Shown: positions 45,287-54,621 of the stretch, piece after piece
Layout of the letters: every line of letters starts with the position of its first letter
How positions within the stretch are numbered: position 1 is the stretch's first letter
From: Gracilimonas sp.
Lineage (GTDB): Bacteria; Bacteroidota; Rhodothermia; Balneolales; Balneolaceae
Length of the DNA: 64,000 bases
Assembly (NCBI GenBank): GCA_022450045.1
Contig: JAKURD010000005.1
Span: forward strand, 62,001-126,000
Direction: 5' to 3'
Notes under the pieces: generated by a model
What the model saw: the letters and a program-made list of their open reading frames with translations, nothing else
Told to the model about the DNA's origin: nothing
Databases searched by the model: none
Position numbers and translations under genes: made by a program

Positions 45287-45314
45287 AAACACAAGTGTGA
45301 ATAAAACACAAGTG
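45287..45314. repeat. Two 11-bp direct repeats in a divergent promoter region
   Basis: AAACACAAGTG occurs at 45287-45297 and 45304-45314, 17 bases start to start, between the DUF2795 gene and tatA. The surrounding bases are similar too. It could be a tandem operator or a small slippage repeat. Confidence 0.45.
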
Positions 45315-45388
45315 AATAAATAAATTTTTTGTTCCAAATTCGTGCCGAAAATATTGTTATCTTCGCACAAATACATCAACTAAATCCT

Positions 45389-45395
45389 AAGAGGA
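45389..45395 (+). promoter_or_regulatory. Shine-Dalgarno site of tatA
   Basis: AAGAGGA lies 8 bases before the ATG at 45404 and fixes that start, which also begins the membrane helix of TatA. Most other genes in the window lack such a site. Confidence 0.65.
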
Positions 45396-45403
45396 TTATT
45401 TTT

Positions 45404-45622
45404 ATGTTTAATAGTTTAGGTGCCCCTGAAATTCTGATCATCGCCATCATGGTGTTAGTATTATTTGGAGCTAAAAGAATTCCTGAATTAGCCCGTGGAT
45501 TAGGCCAGGGTATCAAGGAGTTTCGTCAGGCTTCTAAAGATATAAAGAAAGAAATCGAAGAAAGTTCCCGCGATATTAACGACGCCGCTAATCACGAAGA
45601 AACCTCATCTAAGAGTAAATAA
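45404..45622 (+). CDS. tatA: Twin-arginine translocase subunit TatA
   Basis: Protein of 72 residues. A short membrane helix (EILIIAIMVLVLFGAKRIPE) precedes the Phe-Gly hinge and an amphipathic helix (GLGQGIKEFRQASKDI), then a charged tail. It forms the Tat pore with TatC at 22.4 kb. It starts an operon with gatA. Confidence 0.94.
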   Translation: MFNSLGAPEILIIAIMVLVLFGAKRIPELARGLGQGIKEFRQASKDIKKEIEESSRDINDAANHEETSSKSK

Positions 45623-45639
45623 AAGCAGATTTGAACTAC

Positions 45640-47166
45640 ATGACTATTTCAGAGACTCGCGAAAAAGTCTTATCAGGAGAAACAAAACTTCGTGACATTA
45701 TAGAGCACTACATTCAGCAGATCGAAGATCAAAATCCCAGGGTCAACGCCTATGTGGATATGGATTTTGATGCTGCCCGAACCCGTGCCGATGAGATCCA
45801 GAAAAAGATTGATAACGGTACTTCCGGTAAACTTGCGGGAGTGGTTATGGGGATAAAAGATGTGATTTCTGAGCGAGGAAAGAAGTTAACTTGTGCGTCA
45901 AAAATGCTTTCAAGCTTTGAAAGCGTCTATGATGCAACTGTGATCCAGCGACTGAAGGCCGAAGATGCCATTTTGATCGGCCGTTTGAATATGGATGAGT
46001 TCGCCATGGGTTCAGCTAATGAGTACAGTAATTTCGGGCCGGTGAAAAATCCGCACGATCCAACCAAAGTACCGGGAGGATCTTCAGGAGGAAGTGCCGC
46101 AGCTGTAGCTTCTGGTATGGCTATGGTTACGCTCGGTTCTGATACCGGAGGTTCTATACGACAGCCCGCTTCCTATTGTGGAGTAGTGGGCTTAAAGCCA
46201 ACCTATGGTCGTGTTTCACGCTATGGGTTGGTTGCGTTTGCATCTTCTTTTGATTGTATTGGGCCATTGGCTCATTCAGTGGAAGATGCAGCCCGGGTTC
46301 TGGAAATTATCGCAGGTTTTGATGAACGGGATAATACCTCTTCTGAAAAAGAGAAAGAGGATTATGTTTCAGCGGTTCTGACTCCAAAAAAGGATATCAG
46401 GATTGGAGTACCGGAAGAATTTTTTGGTGAAGGCTTGGATGAAGAGATCAAGGCCGGTATAAATAAGATACTTAAAGATCTTGAAGCTAAAGGGGCTGAA
46501 TTAGTGCCGGTGAAGCTGCCACACACCAAATATGGAATTGCTACATACTATATTTTGGCTACTGCTGAGGCTTCCAGTAACCTGGCTCGCTATGATGGCA
46601 TTCGCTACGGACATCGGGCAGATAAAGACGAAATGCTGGATGAGCTGAAGAAGGAAGAAAAAGCTTTGAAAGAGCAGTTTGAAATAGCTGAGGGCGATAC
46701 AAAAGCCGCAGTTCAGGAAAAACTGGCCAAGCTTGATTCTCCGCTCATTCGCCTCTATAAAAAATCACGTACCGAAAGTTTTGGCGATGAAGTCAAGCGC
46801 AGGATTATGCTCGGAACGTATGTATTGAGCGCCGGCTACTACGATGCTTATTACGGGAAAGCCCAAAGAGTGCGCCGGCTTATCCAAAACGATTACAAAG
46901 AAGCATTCAAGTATGTTGATGTGATCGTGAGTCCGACTGCACCAACTACGGCTTTTGATCTTGGTTCAAAACAGGATGATCCCCTTCAAATGTATTTGAA
47001 TGATATATATACCATCAGCGCAAATTTAGCCGGGATTTGTGGAATCAGTGTTCCTGCTGGTACTCACAGCAATGGATTGCCTTATGGTATTCAGTTTGTG
47101 GCAGATAGTTTTCAGGAAACGAAAGTATTGAATGCCGGGCGGCTCGTAGAACTTCAATTATCTTAA
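45640..47166 (+). CDS. gatA: Asp-tRNA(Asn)/Glu-tRNA(Gln) amidotransferase subunit A
   Basis: Glutaminase subunit that supplies ammonia for charging tRNA-Gln or tRNA-Asn. The amidase signature has the Ser-cis-Ser-Lys triad: Lys in GVVMGIKDVI and serines in PGGSSGGSAAAVASG and GSDTGGSIRQPASYCG. The ATG at 45640 is chosen over the TTG at 45631. Length 508. The gene lies 17 bases after tatA. Confidence 0.96.
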   Translation: MTISETREKVLSGETKLRDIIEHYIQQIEDQNPRVNAYVDMDFDAARTRADEIQKKIDNGTSGKLAGVVMGIKDVISERGKKLTCASKMLSSFESVYDATVIQRLKAEDAILIGRLNMDEFAMGSANEYSNFGPVKNPHDPTKVPGGSSGGSAAAVASGMAMVTLGSDTGGSIRQPASYCGVVGLKPTYGRVSRYGLVAFASSFDCIGPLAHSVEDAARVLEIIAGFDERDNTSSEKEKEDYVSAVLTPKKDIRIGVPEEFFGEGLDEEIKAGINKILKDLEAKGAELVPVKLPHTKYGIATYYILATAEASSNLARYDGIRYGHRADKDEMLDELKKEEKALKEQFEIAEGDTKAAVQEKLAKLDSPLIRLYKKSRTESFGDEVKRRIMLGTYVLSAGYYDAYYGKAQRVRRLIQNDYKEAFKYVDVIVSPTAPTTAFDLGSKQDDPLQMYLNDIYTISANLAGICGISVPAGTHSNGLPYGIQFVADSFQETKVLNAGRLVELQLS

Positions 47167-47178
47167 AACCCGAATTCC

Positions 47179-47943
47179 ATGAACAGGCTGATTGGGAAAA
47201 CTGCAATTGTTACCGGTGCTACAGCCGGAATAGGATTTAAAACCGCTGAGTTACTTGCGGAGCAAGGGGTGGATGTGATCATCACCGGGCGCAGAAAAGA
47301 ACGTCTTGAAGAGATAAAAAATGATCTTGAGAATCGGTTTAGAATCAACGTACAAACAGCTCCCTTCGATATTCAGGATGCCGATGCCTGCAGCACTTTT
47401 ATAGAGGCACTTTCGGTTGATATTGACATCCTGGTCAACAACGCCGGATTAGCAAAAGGAACAGATCCGGTCTTCGCCGCTGATTTTGAGGACTGGGATA
47501 CCATGATAGATACTAATGTGAAAGGATTGCTGTATCTGTCGAGATTAATTTCGGCCAAAATGAAAGAGCGAAATTCCGGCCATATCATCAATGTTGGCTC
47601 CGTAGCAGGACATGAGTCTTATGCCGGAGGGGTTGTTTACACGGCTACCAAACATGCAGTTAAAGCGATCACCGAATCAACTAAGAAAGATCTGCATGGG
47701 ACGAATGTAAGGGTGAGTATGGTTTCTCCCGGTTTGGTTGAAACGGAATTTAGTGAAGTCCGTTTCGGGGGCGATAAAGAAAAAGCCGCCAGTGTGTATA
47801 AGGGCATTCAGCCTTTAACTGCTCTGGATATTGCGGAGATCATCCTATTCGTGGCCAATCGTCCGGCTCATGTAAATATCATGGATACCATCATTTATCC
47901 GGTAGCCCAATCTTCAGCAACAATGGTACACCGAAATGACTAA
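47179..47943 (+). CDS. SDR-family NADP oxidoreductase (YdfG-like)
   Basis: Short-chain dehydrogenase of 254 residues. The cofactor loop is GATAGIGFKTAELL with ITGRRKERL favouring NADP. LVNNAGLAKG, the catalytic Ser in VGSVAGHESY and YTATKHAVKA (Tyr/Lys) are present. It resembles YdfG, which acts on 3-hydroxy acids. It overlaps the peptidase gene by 8 bases. Confidence 0.92.
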   Translation: MNRLIGKTAIVTGATAGIGFKTAELLAEQGVDVIITGRRKERLEEIKNDLENRFRINVQTAPFDIQDADACSTFIEALSVDIDILVNNAGLAKGTDPVFAADFEDWDTMIDTNVKGLLYLSRLISAKMKERNSGHIINVGSVAGHESYAGGVVYTATKHAVKAITESTKKDLHGTNVRVSMVSPGLVETEFSEVRFGGDKEKAASVYKGIQPLTALDIAEIILFVANRPAHVNIMDTIIYPVAQSSATMVHRND

Positions 47944-48904
47944 ATGGTTTTTACTTTTTCTACTGATCTTTTTTATTGGCTGCTCAAATTCGGAAACTCC
48001 GGGTTTAAAATTTTCTGAAAAGGGACGGGACGTGCCGGCATTCAATGCCGACTCAGCTTATCATTTTGTACAACAGCAGGTTGATTTTGGCCCCAGAGTT
48101 CCAAACTCTGAAGCTCATCGAAAAGCTATGGCGTATTTTGAAGAGAAACTTCGAAGTTATGCCGGCTCAAATGCAGTTTTTATTCAAAAATTTACGGCTG
48201 AAGGATATGATGGAACTCTTGAGCTTGGAAATGTAATAGCTGCATTCAATTTAAACTCACCTGACAGGGTCATGATCAGTGCACATTGGGATAGTCGCCC
48301 AAGGGCAGATATGGATTCGGATTCAACCCGAAAAGAAGAACCCATTGTTGGTGCAGATGATGGTGGAAGTGGGGTAGCCGTTTTACTTGAATTAGCCCGA
48401 ATGTTCAGAGATAACCCACCACCCATTGGAGTGGATATAGTTCTTTTTGACGGGGAAGATTATGGCAAGTCAGGAAGCTTGGAAAAATACTTTCTGGGAT
48501 CACGATACTGGTCCAATAACCCTCCAGTGCCGGGATACAGTCCCCGGTTTGGGATCTTACTGGATATGGTTGGGGCTGAAGGTGCTCAGTTTCCCAAAGA
48601 ACAGTATTCAATGAATTACGCCCCAAATTTAGTGGATGAGGTTTGGAATATTGCAGATGAGAAAGGGTATGATCATTATTTTTTGAATGAGCAAGGTGCT
48701 GCCATTTCCGATGATCATGTAATTGTGAATGAAAAAGCCGGAATTCCCATTATCAATATTATCAATCATAGCCGCACGGATCGCGGTAATGCTGAATTTG
48801 CTGCATATTGGCACACGCATGGCGATAATATGGATATCATCAGCAAAGAAACTCTGCAAGCTGTCGGTGATGTGTTGGCTGAACTCATTTACAACCGCTT
48901 GTAA
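47936..48904 (+). CDS. M28-family peptidase / glutaminyl cyclase-like lipoprotein
   Basis: Lipoprotein of 322 residues, lipobox FFIGC. The zinc ligands fit SAHWDSRP, GADDGGSGVAVLLELARMF, DGEDYG and the late H in YWHTHGDNMDI. It could be an aminopeptidase or a glutaminyl-peptide cyclotransferase; the W-x-SRP pattern favours the cyclase. It overlaps the SDR start and is joined to prmA by TAATG. Confidence 0.88.
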   Translation: MTKWFLLFLLIFFIGCSNSETPGLKFSEKGRDVPAFNADSAYHFVQQQVDFGPRVPNSEAHRKAMAYFEEKLRSYAGSNAVFIQKFTAEGYDGTLELGNVIAAFNLNSPDRVMISAHWDSRPRADMDSDSTRKEEPIVGADDGGSGVAVLLELARMFRDNPPPIGVDIVLFDGEDYGKSGSLEKYFLGSRYWSNNPPVPGYSPRFGILLDMVGAEGAQFPKEQYSMNYAPNLVDEVWNIADEKGYDHYFLNEQGAAISDDHVIVNEKAGIPIINIINHSRTDRGNAEFAAYWHTHGDNMDIISKETLQAVGDVLAELIYNRL

Positions 48905-49737
48905 TGGAATATGTTGAGCTTCGAATAAAACTTCAGGATGACTTCCACGAATTGTTAATAGCCGAACTCTTTGATTTGGATTTCGAAGGTTTTGAGCAGG
49001 AGGATGATCTGCTTGTAGCAACCATTCCCACCCATCGATTCGATGATACCAAGAGAGAAGAGATTGAGAGAAAGTTGATGGCTTTTGATGAAGCTTCCCT
49101 TCTGAGTGAAAAGATCATTGCTCCCCGAAACTGGAACTTGCAATGGGAGCGAACGATTAAACCGCAGCCCATCGGTAAATTTTACGTACATCCTACCTGG
49201 TCAACTTTTGATGGGGATCTTAGCGATAAGATCGAATTGATAATTGACCCGAAAATGGCTTTTGGAACCGGCTATCATGCTACAACGCGGGTAATGCTGG
49301 AATGGATGCCGGAGGTTATCAAAGAAGGTGATGCGGTTTTAGATGCCGGCACAGGAACCGGAATTCTTGCTATTGCCGCTTTAAAGTTAGGTGCGAAGTC
49401 AGCTTTTGGTTTTGATATTGATGAATGGAGCGAAACCAATGCTAATGAGAATATTCTCCTAAATAAAGCAGATAATTTTAAGGTTAAGCTGGGTTCGACC
49501 GAAGTGATACCGGATGGTGAGATGTATGATGTGATCCTTGCTAATATCAACAGAAATGCTTTGATCGAGCTGATTCCGGAGTTGCTTAACTTCCTTAATG
49601 AAGGAGGCCGGCTGCTGCTTTCAGGTCTTTTGGAAGAAGATGAGGAAACTATGTTAGAGCAACCCGCACTCAAAGAACTGAGTTATATGGGCACCCGCCG
49701 GCATGATGAATGGATAGCCCTGTTATTTCAAGCATGA
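48904..49737 (+). CDS. prmA: Ribosomal protein L11 methyltransferase
   Basis: SAM-dependent methyltransferase that trimethylates L11. The N-terminal substrate domain is followed by IDPKMAFGTGYHATTRVMLE, the SAM loop DAGTGTGILAIAALKLG and ANINRNALIEL. Length 277 is normal. The start overlaps the peptidase stop by one base. The end overlaps the next gene as ATGA. Confidence 0.93.
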   Translation: MEYVELRIKLQDDFHELLIAELFDLDFEGFEQEDDLLVATIPTHRFDDTKREEIERKLMAFDEASLLSEKIIAPRNWNLQWERTIKPQPIGKFYVHPTWSTFDGDLSDKIELIIDPKMAFGTGYHATTRVMLEWMPEVIKEGDAVLDAGTGTGILAIAALKLGAKSAFGFDIDEWSETNANENILLNKADNFKVKLGSTEVIPDGEMYDVILANINRNALIELIPELLNFLNEGGRLLLSGLLEEDEETMLEQPALKELSYMGTRRHDEWIALLFQA

Positions 49738-50657
49738 GAGCAGCGATCGACATAGGTACAAATACGGTACTCCTTTTGGCAGCGGAAGTTAACGATGGGG
49801 TAATCAGTCCCATTCATGAAGAGCACCGCGTACCAAGGTTAGGGAAAGGCGTGGACACGGATAAAAATATAAATGAGGCTGCTACTCAACGGGTTACTTT
49901 AGCATTGAAAGAATACAAAGATCTTCTTTTAAGAGATTTTCCGGATCTGGAGAGTGTTGTTGTTACTGCTACCAGTGCAGTTAGAGATGCCCGAAACAGG
50001 GAAGAGTTCATGCAGTCCGTAAAGAAAGAAACAGGTTTTACTATTCGGCTTCTTTCTGGAACCGAAGAAGCAGAGTGGACAGCCTATGGCGCACTTTCTG
50101 TATTGGGAGGCGTGCCTCAGAACAGGTTGATCATAGATATCGGCGGAGGAAGTACGGAAGTGGCGGCACTTTCCGGAATGAAGATAACCGATGCACATTC
50201 TTTCGATATGGGTTCTGTTCGATTTACGGAACGTTTTCTAAGGGATGATCCTCCCAAAAAAGAACAGATCTCAGCCTGCAGAAAAGGGATAGAAAATTTA
50301 TTGAATAATCGCCCTTTTGATATAAAGAAAGGTGCAGTCTTGGTTGGCGTTGCAGGTACGGTAACGACACTGGCCGGTATTTCATTAGGACTAACAGAAT
50401 ATCAGCCTGAAAAATTAAATGGGTATGTCTTAACCTTAGAAAGCATTCGATCGGTCATTGAACGATTTTCTGTAACTCATAGTCAAAAAATGCTGAAAGA
50501 ACATCCTGTCTATCTAAAGGGGAGAGCCGATATTTTTATGGCAGGGATGTTAATCCTTGAAGGACTTATGGAGCAGTTTGATATACAAAAACTGATCGCT
50601 TCAACGGGGGGAATTCGACACGGGGCCATTTTAAAGGCACAAAAAAAGCGCCATTAA
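49734..50657 (+). CDS. Exopolyphosphatase/GppA-family phosphatase
   Basis: Acetate-kinase-fold phosphatase of 307 residues, starting at the ATG at 49734 (an upstream ATG at 49710 is inside prmA). The motifs are AAIDIGTNTVLLL, VVTATSAVRDARN, IDIGGGSTEV and GVAGTVTTLAG. It degrades polyphosphate or pppGpp; it lacks the long C-terminal domain of E. coli Ppx. Confidence 0.92.
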   Translation: MRAAIDIGTNTVLLLAAEVNDGVISPIHEEHRVPRLGKGVDTDKNINEAATQRVTLALKEYKDLLLRDFPDLESVVVTATSAVRDARNREEFMQSVKKETGFTIRLLSGTEEAEWTAYGALSVLGGVPQNRLIIDIGGGSTEVAALSGMKITDAHSFDMGSVRFTERFLRDDPPKKEQISACRKGIENLLNNRPFDIKKGAVLVGVAGTVTTLAGISLGLTEYQPEKLNGYVLTLESIRSVIERFSVTHSQKMLKEHPVYLKGRADIFMAGMLILEGLMEQFDIQKLIASTGGIRHGAILKAQKKRH

Positions 50658-50672
50658 CTTAATAATGACGCT
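50641..50672 (-). terminator. Terminator of the minus-strand beta-barrel gene
   Basis: On the minus strand, a 10-bp stem with one mismatch (50647-50656 with 50663-50672) is followed by seven Ts. It overlaps the last codons of the phosphatase gene. Confidence 0.7.
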
Positions 50673-50695
50673 TAGATATTCCTTAAAATCAGGAA

Positions 50696-51205
50696 TTAGT
50701 TACCAAGAGGGAAACGTACACCAGCTCCAATATTTAACTGATCGGCATCTCCGATAACAAATTTCAGTTCTCCAAACAGATCACCAAAACCTACACCGTA
50801 TTCTACACCGGCACCAAGGTTTAAACCAACTTCGGAATTAGAAGCACTTCCTGTATTTGTTCCATCATCGAACTTACTTTTAATGGTTGTATAGTTTAAA
50901 CCACCAAGAGCGTAAGCAGTCAGTCCTTGTTCTTCATCGGCATGAAAAACATAGTTTGCGTTCGCATTTAACTCCCACCATGTAAGAGTAGTGTTTCCCA
51001 TTTCTTCTGGAAAAAATAATCCAAAATCAACAACCGCTCTGAACTCTTCGTTGATTTGATATACTCCGTCAGCACGAATACCCAGACGTTCAATTTCAGA
51101 TCCGTACATTAAGCCAACCCCTGCTTTTACAAATTGTGCTTGTGCAGTTTTTACTGCTAAAACGGAACATAGGACTATTAATACAAGCGTAGTTATTTTT
51201 TTCAT
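50696..51205 (-). CDS. Small outer-membrane beta-barrel protein
   Basis: Signal peptide up to residue 23 (cleavage after AQA). The 169-residue protein has alternating strands (FVKAGVGLMYGSE, LNANANYVFHADEE, TAYALGGLNYT, NIGAGVRFPLGN), consistent with an eight-stranded OmpX/OmpA-like barrel. No ligand or function can be read. It has its own terminator. Confidence 0.8.
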   Translation of the reverse strand: MKKITTLVLIVLCSVLAVKTAQAQFVKAGVGLMYGSEIERLGIRADGVYQINEEFRAVVDFGLFFPEEMGNTTLTWWELNANANYVFHADEEQGLTAYALGGLNYTTIKSKFDDGTNTGSASNSEVGLNLGAGVEYGVGFGDLFGELKFVIGDADQLNIGAGVRFPLGN

Positions 51206-51362
51206 AGTTATTTTTTTTAGTTGAAATTATTTTTGCTGCATTTCTGCTTCAACTATTTATGCGTGAATTTTATTGAAAAAAGTTCAATTTCAAAAAAACT
51301 ACTAAAAAAGACATTTTCATTTACCAAAGGCTTTGTATTTTAAGTGCTGAATAATTTACGAT

Positions 51363-51995
51363 ATGTCAGAAGAAAACTCCGAAATTAAAAATAACTCGCC
51401 CCGCCAAAATGCCTCTGCAAGTAGTCTTGAGGACGATAAGTTTGTGGCAGAAGCTTTAGCAGGCAAAGAAGAATCCTACAAGAAGCTTGTAGATAAATAC
51501 CAAAAACCACTCTATTTCCACGTTCGTAAGATGATAAAAGAAGTGGAGTTGGTTGAAGACCTTGTGCAAGAGGTATTTATGAAAGCCTTCCACAATCTAT
51601 CAACCTATAGCAACGAATATGCTTTTTCAACGTGGTTATACCGAATTGCCACCAATCACACCATAGACTATTTACGTAAGAAAAAGCTGCAAACTTTATC
51701 CATTAATCAGCCCTATATGACCAAGGATGGTGAAATGGAAATGCAGCTCCCGGATGAAAATTTTTCTACTGATGAACCGGTTATAAAAAAGGAGAGAAAG
51801 CAGATCGTTCAACAAGCCATCCAAAATCTGCCTGAAAAGTATAAGGCTGTTATTGAGATGAGGCATATGGAGGAAAAATCGTATCAGGAAATTGCTGAGG
51901 TATTGGATTTACCTCTTGGAACGGTAAAAGCACATATATTTCGGGCAAGGGAACTGCTATACAAGGCATTGATCGACAAGAAGGATAAATTTTAA
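51363..51995 (+). CDS. ECF-type RNA polymerase sigma factor
   Basis: Protein of 210 residues. Region 2 is DLVQEVFMKAFHNLSTYSNE followed by FSTWLYRIATNHTIDYLRKK. Region 4 is LPEKYKAVIEMRHMEEKSYQ followed by IAEVLDLPLGTVKAHIFRAR. It has an N-terminal charged extension of about 35 residues. No anti-sigma gene is next to it, so control is unclear. The following lipoprotein is 75 bases away. Confidence 0.95.
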   Translation: MSEENSEIKNNSPRQNASASSLEDDKFVAEALAGKEESYKKLVDKYQKPLYFHVRKMIKEVELVEDLVQEVFMKAFHNLSTYSNEYAFSTWLYRIATNHTIDYLRKKKLQTLSINQPYMTKDGEMEMQLPDENFSTDEPVIKKERKQIVQQAIQNLPEKYKAVIEMRHMEEKSYQEIAEVLDLPLGTVKAHIFRARELLYKALIDKKDKF

Positions 51996-52070
51996 GAACA
52001 TATTTGACCTTATTTCCAAATTTGCTGCGCATTTATATATTGAATTACCCAACAATAAAATGTAAAGCTC

Positions 52071-52886
52071 ATGAAATACTCAAATACTATAAAGCTAAGT
52101 TCTTTTCTCCTCATTTTTGTGCTGTTTTTAACAGCCTGTGGCGACGATCCTGCTTCATCAGTTAATGAAGACCCACCTGAATTTCCGGAATTCGAAAATA
52201 TTGATGCCGATCTTTCTTATTTCGAACAAAACAGTGAATCGACGAATCAGGAGAATACAAGTAATTTTACTGAAGCATATTTTTATGCAACCGGGCTTTC
52301 TTCAGTAACCGCATCAGGATTGTTCTATACCTCTTTCTTCAATTCTGCCAATCAAAGCGAAGCGGAGTTCAATGATGGGACATGGAGATGGGAATATTCG
52401 TATAGCTACGAAGGGGAGACGGCCTCTATTGTTCTTACCTCTCAAGAGATTGGTAGTAATATAGTGTGGGAAATGAACTGGTCGTATGACGACGGACAAG
52501 GGAACTCTTTTGAAGATTATACTATGATTGAAGGATCAGTAGCTAAAGATGGTTCTTCAGGGTCATGGACGTTTAATAGCCTCAATCCAGACAATAATCA
52601 GGAAGAACCATTCATGGAAACTATATGGGAACGATCCGGGGATGAAAACTTTGAATCTACAACGGAATTTTTTGGTGAGGGTGCCGGAGTTCAAACCTAT
52701 ACCTATGCCCAGAATGGAAATGTCTTTGATGTTACTTACAATGATACCGGTAGCGACAATAATATCTATGTACATTGGAATACTTCTTTACAGACCGGAT
52801 ATTATCAAGAGGGAACTGACACTGCTGAAAGGTATTGCTGGAATGATAGCTTTACCAATGTTGACTGCTCTACGGTAGGTTATTAA
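52071..52886 (+). CDS. Hypothetical lipoprotein
   Basis: Lipoprotein of 271 residues with lipobox FLTAC (Cys near 25) and a Gly/Ser/Asn-rich acidic tether. The rest is mostly beta with many Trp, Tyr and Asn (TWRWEYSYSYEGE, SGSWTFNSLN, VYVHWN-like strands), and ends in a Cys pair (RYCWNDSFTNVDCS). I do not recognise the family. It may be lifted by the upstream sigma factor, but this is only suggested by order. Confidence 0.75.
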   Translation: MKYSNTIKLSSFLLIFVLFLTACGDDPASSVNEDPPEFPEFENIDADLSYFEQNSESTNQENTSNFTEAYFYATGLSSVTASGLFYTSFFNSANQSEAEFNDGTWRWEYSYSYEGETASIVLTSQEIGSNIVWEMNWSYDDGQGNSFEDYTMIEGSVAKDGSSGSWTFNSLNPDNNQEEPFMETIWERSGDENFESTTEFFGEGAGVQTYTYAQNGNVFDVTYNDTGSDNNIYVHWNTSLQTGYYQEGTDTAERYCWNDSFTNVDCSTVGY

Positions 52887-52908
52887 GCTTATCAGACATC
52901 TTAAAACT

Positions 52909-52938
52909 AAAGCCGGCTTTAACGAGGCGGCTTTTTAT
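52909..52938 (+). terminator. Hairpin terminator after the lipoprotein
   Basis: AAAGCCG (52909-52915) pairs with CGGCTTT (52928-52934), followed by more Ts. It ends the lipoprotein transcript and overlaps the end of the convergent queG gene. Confidence 0.7.
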
Positions 52939-53885
52939 TAGTTGGAGAGATTATCAGCTACTATCCTAATATTTGATTTAAACTTTTCATATTTGGCCCT
53001 TCGGATTGCGCTTCCTTCAAAAACTTTATCATATTCTTGTGGGGTTAGGTTTTCCCAGAATTCCAGGTCACGATCGGCTACATAATCCCTGGGATGAAGG
53101 TCTTCAAATTGTGCTAAAACAGATTTACTGTTCCAGGGGCAAACATCCTGACAGATATCACATCCATAGATCCAGTTTTCGATGTTTGTTTGAAATTTCT
53201 TGTCGATATCTTCCTTTAGTTCAATAGTGAGGTAGGAGATGCACTTGGTGGCATCAACTCTGTAAGGCTCGTAGATGGCATCGGTAGGACAAGCGTCTAT
53301 ACATTTTGTACAAGAACCACAATGATCGGTTACGGGACTGTCATAGCTTAATTCTGCATCTATGATCATCTCCCCAATAAAAAAGAATGAACCAATGTTT
53401 TTGTTGAGCAAATTGGAGTTTTTTCCGATCCATCCAAGTCCGGCACGCTTTGCCCATACTTTATCAAGAACCGGAGCTGAGTCCGTAAAAATACGGCCTT
53501 CAAGCCCGCCCAAAAGTTCTTCTGTAAAACTAAACAGCTTCTTTAAATTTTTTTTGAGGACTTTATGATAATCCCTCCCCTGCGCATATTTCGAGATAAG
53601 CGGTTGGTCTTTAACTCCGATTTGTGCTTTGTGTTTGGGATGATGGTAACTGGCCAAAACCGAAACCACCGTTTTTGATCCTGGTACAAGCAGCGTAGGG
53701 TCCACCCGTTTATCGAAGTAGTTGGTAATCCAATCCATGGTGCCATAGCGTTCTTGCTCTAACCACTCTCCAAGTCTGCGAGCTTCGTTGGGAAGATAGT
53801 GTGCTTTAGCAAAACCACAGGCATCAAAACCCAGTTGAAGGGCATGGGTGCGGATTTGTTCGGTAAGCTTTTGTTGCTTTAGCAC
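52938..53885 (-). CDS. queG: Epoxyqueuosine reductase
   Basis: Cobalamin- and iron-sulfur-dependent enzyme for the last step of queuosine in tRNA. The N-terminus is GFDACGFAKAHYLPNEARRL and the cluster motifs are CGSCTKCIDACP and CDICQDVCPWN. The start is GTG (53885). Length 315 is slightly short but complete. It is 31 bases downstream of the FtsE-like gene. Confidence 0.93.
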   Translation of the reverse strand: MLKQQKLTEQIRTHALQLGFDACGFAKAHYLPNEARRLGEWLEQERYGTMDWITNYFDKRVDPTLLVPGSKTVVSVLASYHHPKHKAQIGVKDQPLISKYAQGRDYHKVLKKNLKKLFSFTEELLGGLEGRIFTDSAPVLDKVWAKRAGLGWIGKNSNLLNKNIGSFFFIGEMIIDAELSYDSPVTDHCGSCTKCIDACPTDAIYEPYRVDATKCISYLTIELKEDIDKKFQTNIENWIYGCDICQDVCPWNSKSVLAQFEDLHPRDYVADRDLEFWENLTPQEYDKVFEGSAIRRAKYEKFKSNIRIVADNLSN

Positions 53886-53916
53886 AATGAAATTGAATGA
53901 CTAATTCATTCAGGAT

Positions 53917-54621
53917 TTAAGATTTAATGGGAACCAGTTTTTCGCCTTTCCAGACCAGATCCTGAGTTTTTCCATTAACCATACGCACGGTACGGGCTTT
54001 GTATTTCTTCACTACCGCATAATCGTGGGTGACCATTAACACCGCCATTCCCCGGTTATTGATACTTCTGAGAAGTTCCATGATCTCTTTGGTAGCTTTT
54101 GGATCAAGATTTCCCGTGGGTTCATCGGCCAGCAGAATCCGGGGTTCATTCGCCAGGGCGCGTGCAATAACTACCCGTTGCTGCTCGCCTCCGGAAAGAT
54201 CTTTAGGCATATGTTTTCTTCGGTGGCTAAGCCCGACCATCGTCAATACTTCGAGCACTCGTTGTTTTATGAATTTTGGCTTCTCACCGGTTACCTGAAG
54301 GGCAAAAGCTACATTGTCGTGTACATTTCTATCCTGAAGAAGCTGAAAATCCTGAAATACAATTCCGAGTCTGCGACGCAACATCGGCACTTCCCGTTCA
54401 CTGATTTTATTGACAGGATATTCGGTCACTCTCACGGTCCCCTGATCGGGAACCACATCTCTGTAAAGTAATTTCAGAAATGAACTCTTACCCACTCCGG
54501 TAGGGCCTATCAAATAGGAAAATTCTCCGTTGTGTAATTTAAAATTAACATTCTCCAGCACCTGTGTGTTGTCGAATCGTAAGGATACATTTTTAAGCTC
54601 TATTACTGCTGTTTCTGACAT
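53917..54621 (-). CDS. ftsE: FtsE-like ABC transporter ATPase
   Basis: Protein of 234 residues. Walker A is [12 protein letters not shown], the signature is [15 protein letters not shown], and Walker B is [12 protein letters not shown]. The pattern [20 protein letters not shown] is typical of FtsE, the division-site ATPase that pairs with FtsX. No ftsX is adjacent. It overlaps the methyltransferase end by 19 bases. Confidence 0.85.
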   Translation of the reverse strand: MSETAVIELKNVSLRFDNTQVLENVNFKLHNGEFSYLIGPTGVGKSSFLKLLYRDVVPDQGTVRVTEYPVNKISEREVPMLRRRLGIVFQDFQLLQDRNVHDNVAFALQVTGEKPKFIKQRVLEVLTMVGLSHRRKHMPKDLSGGEQQRVVIARALANEPRILLADEPTGNLDPKATKEIMELLRSINNRGMAVLMVTHDYAVVKKYKARTVRMVNGKTQDLVWKGEKLVPIKS

